A stretch of DNA of 64,000 nt from CAIRDP01 sp037134895 (lineage in GTDB: Bacteria > Bacteroidota > Bacteroidia > Bacteroidales > FEN-979), in assembly GCA_037134895.1 (NCBI GenBank), contig JBAXLI010000011.1, positions 18,095 through 82,094 on the forward strand, given 5' to 3'. Under the pieces are notes generated by a model that was not told the origin of the DNA, did not search any database, and was given only the letters and a program-made list of their open reading frames with translations. Positions 19,149-27,182 of the stretch are shown here, in pieces. The position numbers were made by a program, and so were the translations under genes. The number at the start of each line of letters is the position of its first letter. Position 1 is the first letter of the stretch.

Positions 19149-21203
19149 TCAGTGAGAATAAATTTTTGAGTTATCCCTGTAACCTGACAAGTCTTTGTAC
19201 CAGTCAGGATATGAAGAACCGCCGCTTTCGGCCCAGGTTCCGAATTTAAGATACCCGCTGACGATCTGGTTTTTCTCGCTCATATAACTGAATTTTTCCG
19301 GGAGGTTGATCGCCCACGGCAGATTACCTGAGGTTTTATAATATTTCCCGGCAGCAATATTGCTGTTATCATTACCTGTTCCAAAAAGAGTTAGATCAGC
19401 TTTATCTGTAGGCGGATTATCAGTCATATGAACTTCATGTCCTCTTTCCTGGTTCACAATAATGAATGGATTGTATGGAGGAGTTCCTATGGTTGAAAGT
19501 GGAACCGGCTGAGCCAGTGTTATCGTCATGTTTATGACATCAGGTGTTACGTAAGGAGATCCTATGGAAGTATTTACACCAATCCCTGTTCCGGGATAAG
19601 GTAAGCGGTCAAATGCATCATCGTAAGGGATTATTACTGCTTTGGTCTGGCCGGCTTCGCAATTATTTGAAGATAACGTGATCCATGAATGTCTAAGGTC
19701 TACACCCGTAACACTGGCAACCTGAGCCGCTGCGCATCCCATCTGGAATCCAAATGCATTATGCAGGGTAGCTCCCATAGCCTCTGTTATTAAAGTGGCC
19801 TGGATTTTTACAACCTTGTTATCTGCATTTGTAATCTGGTTGAACCTGTAACTGATCACAAGATCATTAAAATCATAATCACCCATGAATGGCCATAAGT
19901 CTTCGAAGGCAAGTGAACCGTAGCCGGTCTTGCTTGGATAATAGTTATCGTGTGCCATGGTTGGATCGGTTGGATAATCATCCTGGTTGTCGGGAACACC
20001 GTCATGATCCTGGTCGGGAAGAGTAGTTACGATGTTGGGCATATTAGTCGTGTTAACAGCATCTACAGGGTTGGCTGTCACATAAAGGATACCGTCGTTG
20101 AAGTCCTGGTCAGAGCCCTGGTCGCGACGCCAGTCTTCGAATGAGAACATAAACTTCAGGCGTGATATGTCTTTGAGAAGCAGTGTGTGCTTTTTCAGAT
20201 TAACATCGGGTTCAGGATTCAGGCCTGCAATGGAATATAGAAGATAATTCCCATTGGTTACAGTATGAGATGTTGAATTCCATCCGTTAGCAAAAACCAC
20301 CCAACCCAGCGATTGTCCGGCTGGAAAACGTCCAAGATACACTTTATTACCAGGGTATAACCCGCCCCCGCTGCCACTATTCGACATGTTAGGGAAAATT
20401 ATTTTTATCTCTGCGATCTGGGATGCAGATGTCGGTGGATTATTTGTATTGAAGGTGAAGAAACCAACGGCATTCATCCAACCTGCACCTTCGGTGATAT
20501 AAGTGATCCAGACGTCGCATTGTTCAACAAGGTCAAGATTTCCCGGAGCATTTGGAACGAGATACTCAGGATGATAAACCGGCACGGACCTGTACTCGGG
20601 AAGGGTTGCGTTCAGGTCATTCAGTAATGCCTGGTCAACCACGTCATTCACTGGTTCCAGGTAATTCGGAACTCCCTGGTTGTTGTATGTCCCCATGTAC
20701 ACAATATTCGAACTCAGTGAGCTTGCAAATGGTTTGCCTCCTGATTTTGTTTTAACAGGAGCCGGGGCCTTGCCTCCGAAAATACCGCTGATCTTATTAT
20801 CAGCCACGGCAAGATTCATTTCTTTCTGAAGGCCAAGATATTTTGTCATAACTGTGACTTTCTTCAGATATGTAGGAAAAGGCTGTGTCGTAACCCATTT
20901 TCCGCTGGCATCGGTGGAACCGCTGTACATGAATACTCCACCCGAATCAGGATGGGCTGTATAAACATCAAAGCGCACCAGGTTCAAAGGATTCCCGCCG
21001 TTGTCCTGGGCTGCAAGGCTTATGGCAACATTCTGTGTAGTTGCCCAGTTGAATCCCGATGGGACCACAAGCTGCTCAACTGAAGGGCCCTGGCTGGGAT
21101 TATCTGTCTGATTCTTTTTGCAGGATGTAATACCGTATAATAGCATAACACTAACCGGCAGTACCAGCAGTAATCTTACTAAGTTTAAGCGGTTGGTTTT
21201 CAT
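19149..21203 (-). CDS. LruC-domain surface lipoprotein
   Basis: A 684-residue exported lipoprotein. The N-terminus has Lys/Arg, a hydrophobic core (LVRLLLVLPVSVMLLYG) and lipobox ITSC followed by KK. A DUF4114-like segment (EDWRRDQGSDQDFNDGILYV) is followed by an Asp-rich calcium-type loop (DQDHDGVPDNQDDYPTDP), then the LruC domain (LAFEDLWPFMGDYDFNDLVI). LruC proteins are found mainly in Bacteroidota and gammaproteobacteria and are presumed to act at the surface; their function is not known. It stands alone with its own promoter and terminator. Confidence 0.88.
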   Translation of the reverse strand: MKTNRLNLVRLLLVLPVSVMLLYGITSCKKNQTDNPSQGPSVEQLVVPSGFNWATTQNVAISLAAQDNGGNPLNLVRFDVYTAHPDSGGVFMYSGSTDASGKWVTTQPFPTYLKKVTVMTKYLGLQKEMNLAVADNKISGIFGGKAPAPVKTKSGGKPFASSLSSNIVYMGTYNNQGVPNYLEPVNDVVDQALLNDLNATLPEYRSVPVYHPEYLVPNAPGNLDLVEQCDVWITYITEGAGWMNAVGFFTFNTNNPPTSASQIAEIKIIFPNMSNSGSGGGLYPGNKVYLGRFPAGQSLGWVVFANGWNSTSHTVTNGNYLLYSIAGLNPEPDVNLKKHTLLLKDISRLKFMFSFEDWRRDQGSDQDFNDGILYVTANPVDAVNTTNMPNIVTTLPDQDHDGVPDNQDDYPTDPTMAHDNYYPSKTGYGSLAFEDLWPFMGDYDFNDLVISYRFNQITNADNKVVKIQATLITEAMGATLHNAFGFQMGCAAAQVASVTGVDLRHSWITLSSNNCEAGQTKAVIIPYDDAFDRLPYPGTGIGVNTSIGSPYVTPDVINMTITLAQPVPLSTIGTPPYNPFIIVNQERGHEVHMTDNPPTDKADLTLFGTGNDNSNIAAGKYYKTSGNLPWAINLPEKFSYMSEKNQIVSGYLKFGTWAESGGSSYPDWYKDLSGYRDNSKIYSH

Positions 21204-21232
21204 AATCTCTGAATTTATTCAAATGTACGATA

Positions 21233-21265
21233 CAAATATAGGCGTGTGCAAGTCAGAATACGCAA
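21233..21265 (-). promoter_or_regulatory. Candidate promoter of the LruC gene
   Basis: Read leftward: TTG (21265-21263), 22-base spacer, then TATATTTG (21240-21233). The start codon lies 29 bp downstream. The spacer is longer than usual, and a second TAnnTTTG (TACATTTG) lies just downstream, so the exact start site is uncertain. Confidence 0.45.
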
Positions 21266-21316
21266 GTGTATGATTTGAGTTAGTAACTATACCTTGTTGA
21301 TCAAAAAAACAGGAAA

Positions 21317-22597
21317 TCAGTTCTGTGTGACTGAATTAATACTCTGCACTGCTATCAGAAGATCTGCCTGGCTGGCGCCCGGACGGTAATATACAAAAAC
21401 AGTATAGATATGCGGGGTTTCCCAGTGATTGCCTTCGACCAGGGATTCATCCGCGATGCTTTTACCTTTCTTCAGCATAACGTATATATAATTATAGTAC
21501 CCCTGCTTGAGGTATAGGTTCAGTTCATAACGCCGGGCATCGGGATTGAACCTCAGCCTGCTGTTCGCATCGAGCCTCCAGTTTGTGAGCGCCCCCATAA
21601 GATAGAAGTCCCCGTCGGTGAACAGCATCGGGAACGGCAGGATAAAATGGACCAGGGCATAATCTGATTCTATATTGAAATTGGTGGCATTTACTTCGTT
21701 CTTGATCAGGAACCGTCCGCCTATATCCTTGTCATTGACATAGTTCTTAAACGTCCTGGGCTTATCTTCAAGCAGAAGAACCTGGTTTATTGTATCGAAC
21801 CAGATCTTGTCGATACGTTCGGTTTGGTAGGTAAGGCTTTTTATGTCAAAGTTACGGTAAGGGCTTCCTCCGTTAAATACATTATTTTCGTCGAATCGGT
21901 AATCGAGCTCATTTCCCCTGACAAACCTGGGATATATATTCCGCAATGCATTATCCCAGCGTTCGTCCTGCTGAACCACCACCTTCAGCTCCCTTCTTAT
22001 ATCACTTATGTTGAACCCGTTAAGCTTTATCACGAAATCCAGCTGCTGCTTTCTCAGGTGATTATCGCTTCTCGATCCCTGTGCAACCGACCCTTCTATT
22101 CCAAGCGGGGAGTTTTCGACTACCATAAACCTCCTGGTAAAAACAGGTTCGGCAGGATCATCGGCATACACGATCAGAAGGTAATTGCCTGATATTTTAG
22201 GACTCATATCCGCCGAAGGCAAAATTGCAGAATAATGTACGTACCTCACGGTGGTGTTTATCGAATACTGAAAATCCCGGATGTTCTCTTCGGTATACCC
22301 GTTGATGTATTCCGATGGCCTCAGTTCGGAGGATGTGCTCCAGTCTGCATCGCAATGCCTGAAAGTATATTTGTAGGCTTTCGACTGGATGTCAAGGTCA
22401 TCGAAGTCAAGCGCAAGCCTGTCGGTTGAATACATCTGAATAATCGGAGAGGAAAGTTCAAAACCCTGTTTACATAACTGAACGGTTTTGACCAGGGGAG
22501 AATAGGTAATATTCTCATTGGGATAGTCCCCGGCAAGACCAGTCAGGCTAAAGAATAAAAAGGCCAGCGCCGGATAAAAAGCTGAAGTGATCTTCAT
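21317..22597 (-). CDS. DUF5103 protein (type IX secretion system plug protein)
   Basis: A 426-residue secreted protein with signal peptide (FYPALAFLFFSLTGLAG). The body matches DUF5103: an early YKYTFRHCDADWSTSSELRPSEYINGY segment (quoted in part) and a late MGALTNWRLDANSRLRFN...GYYNYIY block that resembles an E-set/Ig-like domain. The family includes the plug protein that blocks the SprA translocon pore of the T9SS. No T9SS gene lies directly beside it, but porV, porU, a PorP-like gene and gldJ follow 5-15 kb to the right. TAACTTTG at 22638-22631 could be its -7 box, without a well-spaced -33. Confidence 0.85.
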   Translation of the reverse strand: MKITSAFYPALAFLFFSLTGLAGDYPNENITYSPLVKTVQLCKQGFELSSPIIQMYSTDRLALDFDDLDIQSKAYKYTFRHCDADWSTSSELRPSEYINGYTEENIRDFQYSINTTVRYVHYSAILPSADMSPKISGNYLLIVYADDPAEPVFTRRFMVVENSPLGIEGSVAQGSRSDNHLRKQQLDFVIKLNGFNISDIRRELKVVVQQDERWDNALRNIYPRFVRGNELDYRFDENNVFNGGSPYRNFDIKSLTYQTERIDKIWFDTINQVLLLEDKPRTFKNYVNDKDIGGRFLIKNEVNATNFNIESDYALVHFILPFPMLFTDGDFYLMGALTNWRLDANSRLRFNPDARRYELNLYLKQGYYNYIYVMLKKGKSIADESLVEGNHWETPHIYTVFVYYRPGASQADLLIAVQSINSVTQN

Positions 22598-22638
22598 CTT
22601 ACGATAGCCCGGATCAAAAACGGGCTATGGCAAAGTTA

Positions 22639-23157
22639 CTATCTTTTAAGTTCAAAATATTCGGGAATCGAAACCAGGGCCTTCTCAAGTACCTTATAAA
22701 GCTGGGAAGTTTTTTCATCCCTGACCGCTTTTTCAAGGAAGCCGGCTCCATAGAAAAGTCCGGTGAGGGCCTGGTGTATCTCCGAAGGATTCACCCTGAT
22801 TTTTTTGTAGTTCGATTGCCCGGCCCAGTCAATTGCAACATCAAGCAGATTGACGCTCCACCTGAGATAAGCTGAGGTAGGCCTTACGTAGAACTTACTG
22901 ATCTCGGCAGTATTAAAGGAAAGTTTTTTAATCCCTATGAAACCAATGCATTGTCCGTTTGACTTCAGCAGAAAACCAGCCCCTGCAGGCATTTTATAGA
23001 TCTCCCTGATGGATGCCGATTCACGTAATAATTGCTGGTAATCAAGTTCAAAATCAATGGCTGTGGCAAATTCTATAATCAAATCCTTCATGTCCTGGAA
23101 GTCTTTGTCCCGAACAACAGGAGTTATCATCCAATATTCACGAGGTTCTTTATACAT
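22639..23157 (-). CDS. GNAT-family N-acetyltransferase
   Basis: A 172-residue acetyltransferase of the GNAT fold. A core strand FLLKSNGQCIGFIGIKKL is followed by the segment EISKFYVRPTSAYLRWSVNLL and then KKIRVNPSEIHQALTGLFYGAGF, where an acetyl-CoA loop and final strand are expected; the R/Q-x-x-G-x-G/A motif is weakly conserved. The ATG at 23157 lies only about 7 bp from the predicted transcription start; the ATG ten codons in (ITPVVRDKD...) is an alternative. The acceptor is unknown. Confidence 0.75.
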   Translation of the reverse strand: MYKEPREYWMITPVVRDKDFQDMKDLIIEFATAIDFELDYQQLLRESASIREIYKMPAGAGFLLKSNGQCIGFIGIKKLSFNTAEISKFYVRPTSAYLRWSVNLLDVAIDWAGQSNYKKIRVNPSEIHQALTGLFYGAGFLEKAVRDEKTSQLYKVLEKALVSIPEYFELKR

Positions 23158-23170
23158 AGCGTCTTTTTTT

Positions 23171-23201
23171 CAAAAGTACCATACTGATCTGCTGATAGCA
23201 A
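23171..23201 (-). promoter_or_regulatory. Promoter of the GNAT gene
   Basis: Read leftward: TTG (23201-23199), 20-base spacer, TACTTTTG (23178-23171). Position, spacing and sequence fit the Bacteroidota consensus. Confidence 0.65.
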
Positions 23202-23250
23202 TCATGTATTGGTAAACGCCTATGAATTATTGGTAAGTGTCTACAAAAAG

Positions 23251-23328
23251 GGTGACAGGGTGACAGGGTGACGGGGTGACGGGATGTACGATGCAGGATG
23301 CAAGATGCAGGATGCAGGATGCAGGATA
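23251..23328. repeat. Octad (CAGGGTGA)n then heptad (GGATGCA)n tandem repeats
   Basis: About four units of GGGTGACA-type octads (23251-23283) are followed by about five units of GGATGCA-type heptads (23290-23328) directly against the stop codon of the SpoU/TrmH gene. Units differ by A/G exchanges (CAGGGTGA/CGGGGTGA, GGATGCA/AGATGCA). Confidence 0.85.
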
Positions 23329-24141
23329 TCAGACTTTCGCAACCTGTCTTCTTCGAAACTCTGAGATTACGACTGCCGCGGCAATGGCGGCATTGAGGGA
23401 TTCGGCCTTTCCGCAGTCAGAGACCCCGAAGGAAGGTATGAATATCTTCTTTGTAACGAGTTCCTTTACCTCTTCTGAAATTCCATGAGCTTCACTGCCG
23501 ATCAGTATGATGCCCCCGGGTCCCAGGGGTTCAGTATATACAGAAGCCCCTTCGAGGAAGGTCCCGTAAACCGTCACTTTGCCTTTAAGCCTGCTTAACA
23601 GGAGGCTCAATTCGGTATAGATCACATTAACCCTGGATATGGACCCCATGCTGGCCTGTACCACCTTGGGGTTGTAAAGCTCAACAGAGTTTGGCGAACA
23701 GATAATGGTTTTAATGCCAAACCAGTCGGCAATCCTGAGCATTGTCCCAAAGTTCCCCGGGTCGCTGATATTCTCCAGCATTAGAGTTAAATCAGAGAAA
23801 AAAGCAGGACTCAGCTTTTCAGCGGGGTCTGATTGATATGAACCTGCTGATACGGCGACAGGAATCTTTACAATGGCAAGAACGGGGCCCGGACTTGAAA
23901 GTGAAGTGATCCTTTCCATATCGCCTTCGTCAGCTTCAAACACCTGGATGTTCTTTTTCCTTATATCATCAACGTTTGCGGTGATCCACGAACTCAGGGC
24001 ATAAATTCCTGCGATCCCGAAAGCACTTCGCATCAGGTCGGTTACAAGGGTGTTTCCTTCGGCTATAAACTCCTTGTATTCATCCCTGTATTTCTTGATC
24101 TTGAGGGCGTTGATATGTTTGACCTGGCTGTTCGAAAGCAT
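23329..24141 (-). CDS. TrmH/SpoU-family RNA 2'-O-methyltransferase
   Basis: A 270-residue SPOUT methyltransferase. The N-terminal substrate-binding part begins VKHINALKIKKYRDEYKEFIAEG, a common start in this family. The knot domain shows motif 1 (ENISDPGNFGTMLRIADWFG), motif 2 (GIILIGSEAHGIS) and motif 3 (IPSFGVSDCGKAESLNAAIA, quoted here as the family's ES-LNV region). It would methylate a ribose in rRNA or tRNA; the target cannot be assigned. It lies downstream of rpsF-rpsR-rplI but is separated from it by a strong hairpin whose U-tract touches its start codon. Confidence 0.9.
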   Translation of the reverse strand: MLSNSQVKHINALKIKKYRDEYKEFIAEGNTLVTDLMRSAFGIAGIYALSSWITANVDDIRKKNIQVFEADEGDMERITSLSSPGPVLAIVKIPVAVSAGSYQSDPAEKLSPAFFSDLTLMLENISDPGNFGTMLRIADWFGIKTIICSPNSVELYNPKVVQASMGSISRVNVIYTELSLLLSRLKGKVTVYGTFLEGASVYTEPLGPGGIILIGSEAHGISEEVKELVTKKIFIPSFGVSDCGKAESLNAAIAAAVVISEFRRRQVAKV

Positions 24142-24170
24142 AAAAAATCCCGGGACTATTGATCCCGGGA
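24142..24170 (-). terminator. Intrinsic terminator of the rpsF-rpsR-rplI operon
   Basis: Read leftward, TCCCGGGA (24170-24163), loop of 7, TCCCGGGA (24155-24148), then a T-run (24147-24142) that ends on the ATG of the SpoU/TrmH gene. Its overlap with the next gene's translation start is unusual. Confidence 0.75.
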
Positions 24171-24192
24171 TAAAGTTAGAAATTATTCGTAA

Positions 24193-24299
24193 TTGGTTGT
24201 TGGTTATTAGTTAGTAGTTGTTGGCTTTTAGTGGCTGGCTATTGTTTCAATTGTGCCAAAAACCAAGAGCCAAGAACCAAGAGCCAGGCACCAGGCAAC
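24193..24299. repeat. Degenerate heptads with inverted arms (TTGGTTG ... CCAAGAR)
   Basis: The left part is built of TTGGTTGTTGGTTATTAGT-like units. The right part (24256-24299) has about six CCAAGAA/CCAAGAG/CCAGGCA units ending at the rplI stop codon. The two halves are roughly complementary (TTGGTT with AACCAA), so a loose hairpin is possible. Confidence 0.65.
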
Positions 24300-24748
24300 T
24301 ACTCCGCAAATACTTCAAAAGTAATCTCGACATGCACATCCTTATGCAGGGTGACTCTGGCTTTGTATGTGCCAAGCTCCTTGATGTGTTCATGGTCAAC
24401 ATGAATACGTTTACGGTCAACTTCGAAGTTGAACTGCTCTTTCAGTGCCTGTGCAACCTGGAGTGCATTGACCGATCCGAAGATCTTTCCGCTTTCGGCA
24501 GCTTTAGCTCCGATTTTAACTGTAATATTACCAAGCGCTTTAGATAATTCTTCTGCGCTCTTGTAGATCTTCTGCTCCTTGAAAGCCCTCTGTTTCTGGG
24601 TTTCAGCAAGTATCTTTTTATTAGTTTCGGTTGCTAGAATTGCAAACCCTTTGGCGATCAGATAATTACGTGCGTAACCGGGTTTTACATTCACCTTATC
24701 GTTCGCATATCCCAGATTGGGAACATCCTGTTTTAAAATAACTTCCAT
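24299..24748 (-). CDS. rplI: 50S ribosomal protein L9
   Basis: A 149-residue L9. The N-terminal RNA-binding domain shows the family signature DVPNLGYANDKVNVKPGYARNYL and the central helix follows. Normal length. It is the third gene of rpsF-rpsR-rplI, 12 bp after rpsR. Confidence 0.98.
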   Translation of the reverse strand: MEVILKQDVPNLGYANDKVNVKPGYARNYLIAKGFAILATETNKKILAETQKQRAFKEQKIYKSAEELSKALGNITVKIGAKAAESGKIFGSVNALQVAQALKEQFNFEVDRKRIHVDHEHIKELGTYKARVTLHKDVHVEITFEVFAE

Positions 24749-24760
24749 CGTTTTCCCTCC

Positions 24761-25033
24761 TTATTTTAACATATCAGCAACGTAAGGTAATAAAGACAGG
24801 TGACGGGCACGTTTTACAGCCTGCGCCACTTTTCTCTGGTACTTTGTCGAAGTGCCGGTAATACGGCGGGGAAGAATCTTTCCCTGCTCGTTGATGAACT
24901 TCAGCAGGAAGTCAGCGTCCTTATAATCGATGTACTTGATACCGCTCTTCTTGAAACGGCAGTATTTTTTCTTTTTTGTATCTACCGCGATCGGGGTAAG
25001 ATATTTTATTTCGCCTTGTTGTTGTGTAGCCAT
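24761..25033 (-). CDS. rpsR: 30S ribosomal protein S18
   Basis: A 90-residue S18. The segment KKKYCRFKKSGIKYIDYKDA is the family's zinc-free core, followed by LLKFINEQGKILPRRITGTS and KRARHLSLLPYV. Normal length; 18 bp after rpsF. Confidence 0.98.
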   Translation of the reverse strand: MATQQQGEIKYLTPIAVDTKKKKYCRFKKSGIKYIDYKDADFLLKFINEQGKILPRRITGTSTKYQRKVAQAVKRARHLSLLPYVADMLK

Positions 25034-25051
25034 TTGTACTGTTTTTTTAGG

Positions 25052-25414
25052 TTATTCCTGAACTTCTTTTTCCTTCTTCCTGTCTCTCAGCTTTGCACGT
25101 TTCTTCTCGTTATAAGCAAGCGAGTGCTTGTCGAGAACAATGGTGAGAAAGCGAAGGATGCGTTCATCACGTTTAAAGGTTACTTCCCATTCGCGTATGG
25201 TGGCAGGATCTGCCTTGAACTCGATCAGGTGATAAAAACCTGTGCTCTTCTTCTGAATAGGATAGGCGAGCTTCTTCAATCCCCAATGTTCCTCGTGAAC
25301 GATCTCGGCCTTTTTGGTGACGAGGAACTTTTGATACTTTTCTACCGTTTCCTTCATCTGTTCTTCAGATAAAACGGGAGTCATAATGAAAACGGTTTCG
25401 TACTGGTTTAACAT
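25052..25414 (-). CDS. rpsF: 30S ribosomal protein S6
   Basis: A 120-residue S6 (NQYETVFIMTPVLSEEQ at the start, WGLKKLAYPIQKKSTGFYHL in the middle). The C-terminus is a charged Lys/Arg/Glu tail, as in many Bacteroidota. First gene of the rpsF-rpsR-rplI operon, with a well-formed promoter 47-78 bp upstream. Confidence 0.98.
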   Translation of the reverse strand: MLNQYETVFIMTPVLSEEQMKETVEKYQKFLVTKKAEIVHEEHWGLKKLAYPIQKKSTGFYHLIEFKADPATIREWEVTFKRDERILRFLTIVLDKHSLAYNEKKRAKLRDRKKEKEVQE

Positions 25415-25460
25415 TTCTCGTTGATTTTTAATGAATTTAATGGTTTATTAAAATGGGCTG

Positions 25461-25492
25461 CAAAATTACGAAGAAGAATGCAATCCACCAAA
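25461..25492 (-). promoter_or_regulatory. Promoter of rpsF-rpsR-rplI
   Basis: Read leftward: TTTG (25492-25489), 20-base spacer, TAATTTTG (25468-25461). The -7 box and the next 17 bases (to 25444) are nearly identical to the sequence upstream of porV at 28432-28408 (24 of 25 bases). Confidence 0.8.
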
Positions 25493-25518
25493 CATTACAA
25501 GCTGAATTCGTTATCTTT

Positions 25519-25630
25519 GGATTGGGGATTGGGGATTGGGGATTGGGGATTGGGGATTGGTTGTTGGTGATTGGTTATTCGTAAATCGTAATTCGTAAAT
25601 CGTAAATCGGGCTTCGTAAATCGTAAATTC
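25519..25630. repeat. (GGGGATT)n G-quadruplex-type heptads followed by (TCGTAAA)n
   Basis: Five GGGG runs at 25524-25527, 25531-25534, 25538-25541, 25545-25548 and 25552-25555 are separated by ATT. TTGGTTGTTGG-like units follow, then about six TCGTAAA-type heptads to 25630. The repeat sits about 27 bp upstream of the -33 box of the rpsF promoter and just after a TATCTTTG box (25512-25519) facing right. Confidence 0.85.
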
Positions 25631-25696
25631 AAAATACCTCTTTCATCGTCAACACGCACATATAGTTCGGCTACCACCGCTTTCCTCTGGTCCTGC

Positions 25697-26367
25697 ATGA
25701 GGTTCAGTACCTTGCCTTCTCAAAGCCTCAGGTTTAAAACAGGTTTCTTTCTCGCAATAGTGATTCTCTTCCGCCCCTACAAACATCCTGGTCCTGATCA
25801 TTGTCCCGATGTTTCTCAAGGGCAGCTCCACATCCGCCTTCATAAAAAATTTAATCCTGAAAAGCCCTCTGTTTATCCTCACACTTGCATCCCTGCTCAT
25901 GGTTCAGCCCATGCTCTGGTACCTTCAGACCGGCCATTGGCTCATCATGGTGGTGCTGGTACTACGGCGACGGGTTCGGACAAAGGCCAATGATTGATTT
26001 TTACGGGGTGTTTGCAATACTTCTGGCATCAGCACTCGGCCGGCTGAAATATGAACCTTTGCTTACTCTTGCTTTTTTCAGCGTGTATCTGTGTATCGTG
26101 CTCAACCTGTTCCAGACCTGGCAATACAGCCATAACTACATCAGCCCCGATAACATGAACTATGAAAAGTATTGTCATGTGTTTTTAAGATCTGCGGATG
26201 AGTACCGTGACTGCCTCGGAGGTTGTACCGAAGAACCTTTCTACATGTCGGACCTCAGCCGCCCCCTTGCAGCCTTCCGCGACGGAAAACGGCTGGCCGG
26301 CATTACAGGCCGGGATGCGGGATGCAGGATGCGGGAAGCGGGATGCAGGATGGTGGTTCTATCCTGA
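25697..26367 (+). pseudogene. Decayed membrane glycosyltransferase-like gene (C-terminal half)
   Basis: Pieces of one hydrophobic protein appear in successive frames. Piece 1 ends FFLAIVILFRP (to about 25777). After one extra base, piece 2 continues TNILVLIIVPMFL...LLMVQPMLWYLQTGHWLI (25779 to about 25940). Piece 3, in another frame, is SSWWCWYYGDGFGQRPMIDFYG...LNLFQTWQYSHNYI, ending near 26240. From memory of Bacteroidota multispanning mannosyltransferase-like proteins, LQTGHWL and SSWWCWWYG are normally about 60 residues apart, so an internal deletion joins them here. The N-terminus is missing. The last 20 codons of the open frame are GGATGCA heptads read through as GCRM units. Confidence 0.6.
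26312..26352. repeat. (GGATGCR)n heptads at the pseudogene end
   Basis: About five to six heptads (GGATGCG, GGATGCA, GGAAGCG) with A/G variation. They merge with the 3' end of the decayed gene and precede the dispersed element by 15 bp. Confidence 0.8.
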
Positions 26368-26484
26368 GGGAGCATTCACATAAGCTGCATCAGGGCTAAG
26401 TGAGCGAACAGAGATTTGGGTAAAGATTAAGGGTAGAGAAATGGTGAGCTCATTTAGACCGTAGCAGCGTTGTGAAGTGCTCCC
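26368..26484 (-). repeat. Dispersed inverted-repeat element, copy A
   Basis: Ends are GGGAGCATTCACATAAGCTGC (26368-26388, first 20 bases quoted elsewhere) and GCAGCGTTGTGAAGTGCTCCC at 26464-26484, which are imperfect inverted copies. The inside matches copies at 57305-57422 and 62825-62940 in the opposite orientation. It lies between the right-pointing pseudogene and left-pointing ispF. The 135 bp after it (26485-26619) show no gene. Confidence 0.8.
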
Positions 26485-26619
26485 GAAATGAGCGACGCAG
26501 CAACCTTAGGCGATGCAACGAACAAGAACCATAGCGACAGGCATTTCAACTGATTTTCGTTAGCACGAACAGGAAAAATCCTCCAATTATGACTCACTTA
26601 ACACCCGGCACGCACCACG

Positions 26620-27087
26620 TCACACAAGCAAAGCAATGGCATAGGCAGAAACTCCTTCCCCGCGGCCAATAAACCCAAGCTTTTCGCTGGTCTTGGCTTT
26701 AACATTGACCTGGCTTGCCTGAATTTCAAGGGATGATGCAAGGGATTGGATCATTGATGGAATGTACTCTGCAACCTTAGGCTTCTGAAGGACGATCGTA
26801 CAGTCAATATTCCCAATCGAGAAGCCTTTTTCAGAAACCAGGGCAATTGTCTTCCTCAGCAATATGCTGCTGTCGATGCCCCTGAATTCATCGGATGTGT
26901 CGGGAAACTGCTGTCCGATGTCGGGCAATCCGGCGGCACCAAGGAGTGCATCAATAACTGCGTGGATTAAAACATCGGCATCGGAATGTCCAACTGCTCC
27001 GGAACTGTATTCGATTTTAACACCTCCAAGCAGGAAGGGCCTTCCGTTTTCAAGTCTGTGAGTGTCGAAGCCGAAACCGATTCTCAT
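26620..27087 (-). CDS. ispF: 2-C-methyl-D-erythritol 2,4-cyclodiphosphate synthase
   Basis: A 155-residue IspF, the fifth step of the MEP isoprenoid pathway. It closes the cyclodiphosphate of CDP-ME-2-phosphate with release of CMP. D8 and H10 (GFDTHRL) and the GHSDADVLIHAV block give the zinc site; FPDTSDEFRG and VNVKAKTSEKLGFIGRGEG complete the family pattern. Full length. It follows porV in the same direction, separated by a 91-bp hairpin that ends 1 bp before its ATG. Confidence 0.97.
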   Translation of the reverse strand: MRIGFGFDTHRLENGRPFLLGGVKIEYSSGAVGHSDADVLIHAVIDALLGAAGLPDIGQQFPDTSDEFRGIDSSILLRKTIALVSEKGFSIGNIDCTIVLQKPKVAEYIPSMIQSLASSLEIQASQVNVKAKTSEKLGFIGRGEGVSAYAIALLV

Positions 27088-27088
27088 T

Positions 27089-27179
27089 ATTTACGAATTA
27101 CGAGGTACGATTTACGATTTCATTTACGAAGAAAGATTGATCTGATTAATTCGTAAATCGTACTTCGTAAATTGTAAAT
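27089..27179. repeat. Heptad-built long hairpin between porV and ispF
   Basis: The left arm (27089-27120) is made of TTTACGA-type units, the right arm (27148-27179) of TCGTAAA-type units. The 32-base arms pair at about 28 positions around a 27-base loop. The hairpin fills the whole gap between the porV stop (27183) and the ispF ATG (27087). Confidence 0.85.
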
Positions 27180-27182
27180 TGC

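Noticed and set aside
25885..26367. A 160-codon frame as an intact membrane protein gene
   Set aside because: The first part is out-of-frame sequence, the body matches only the C-terminal part of a larger family and the end is heptad repeat; annotated as pseudogene.
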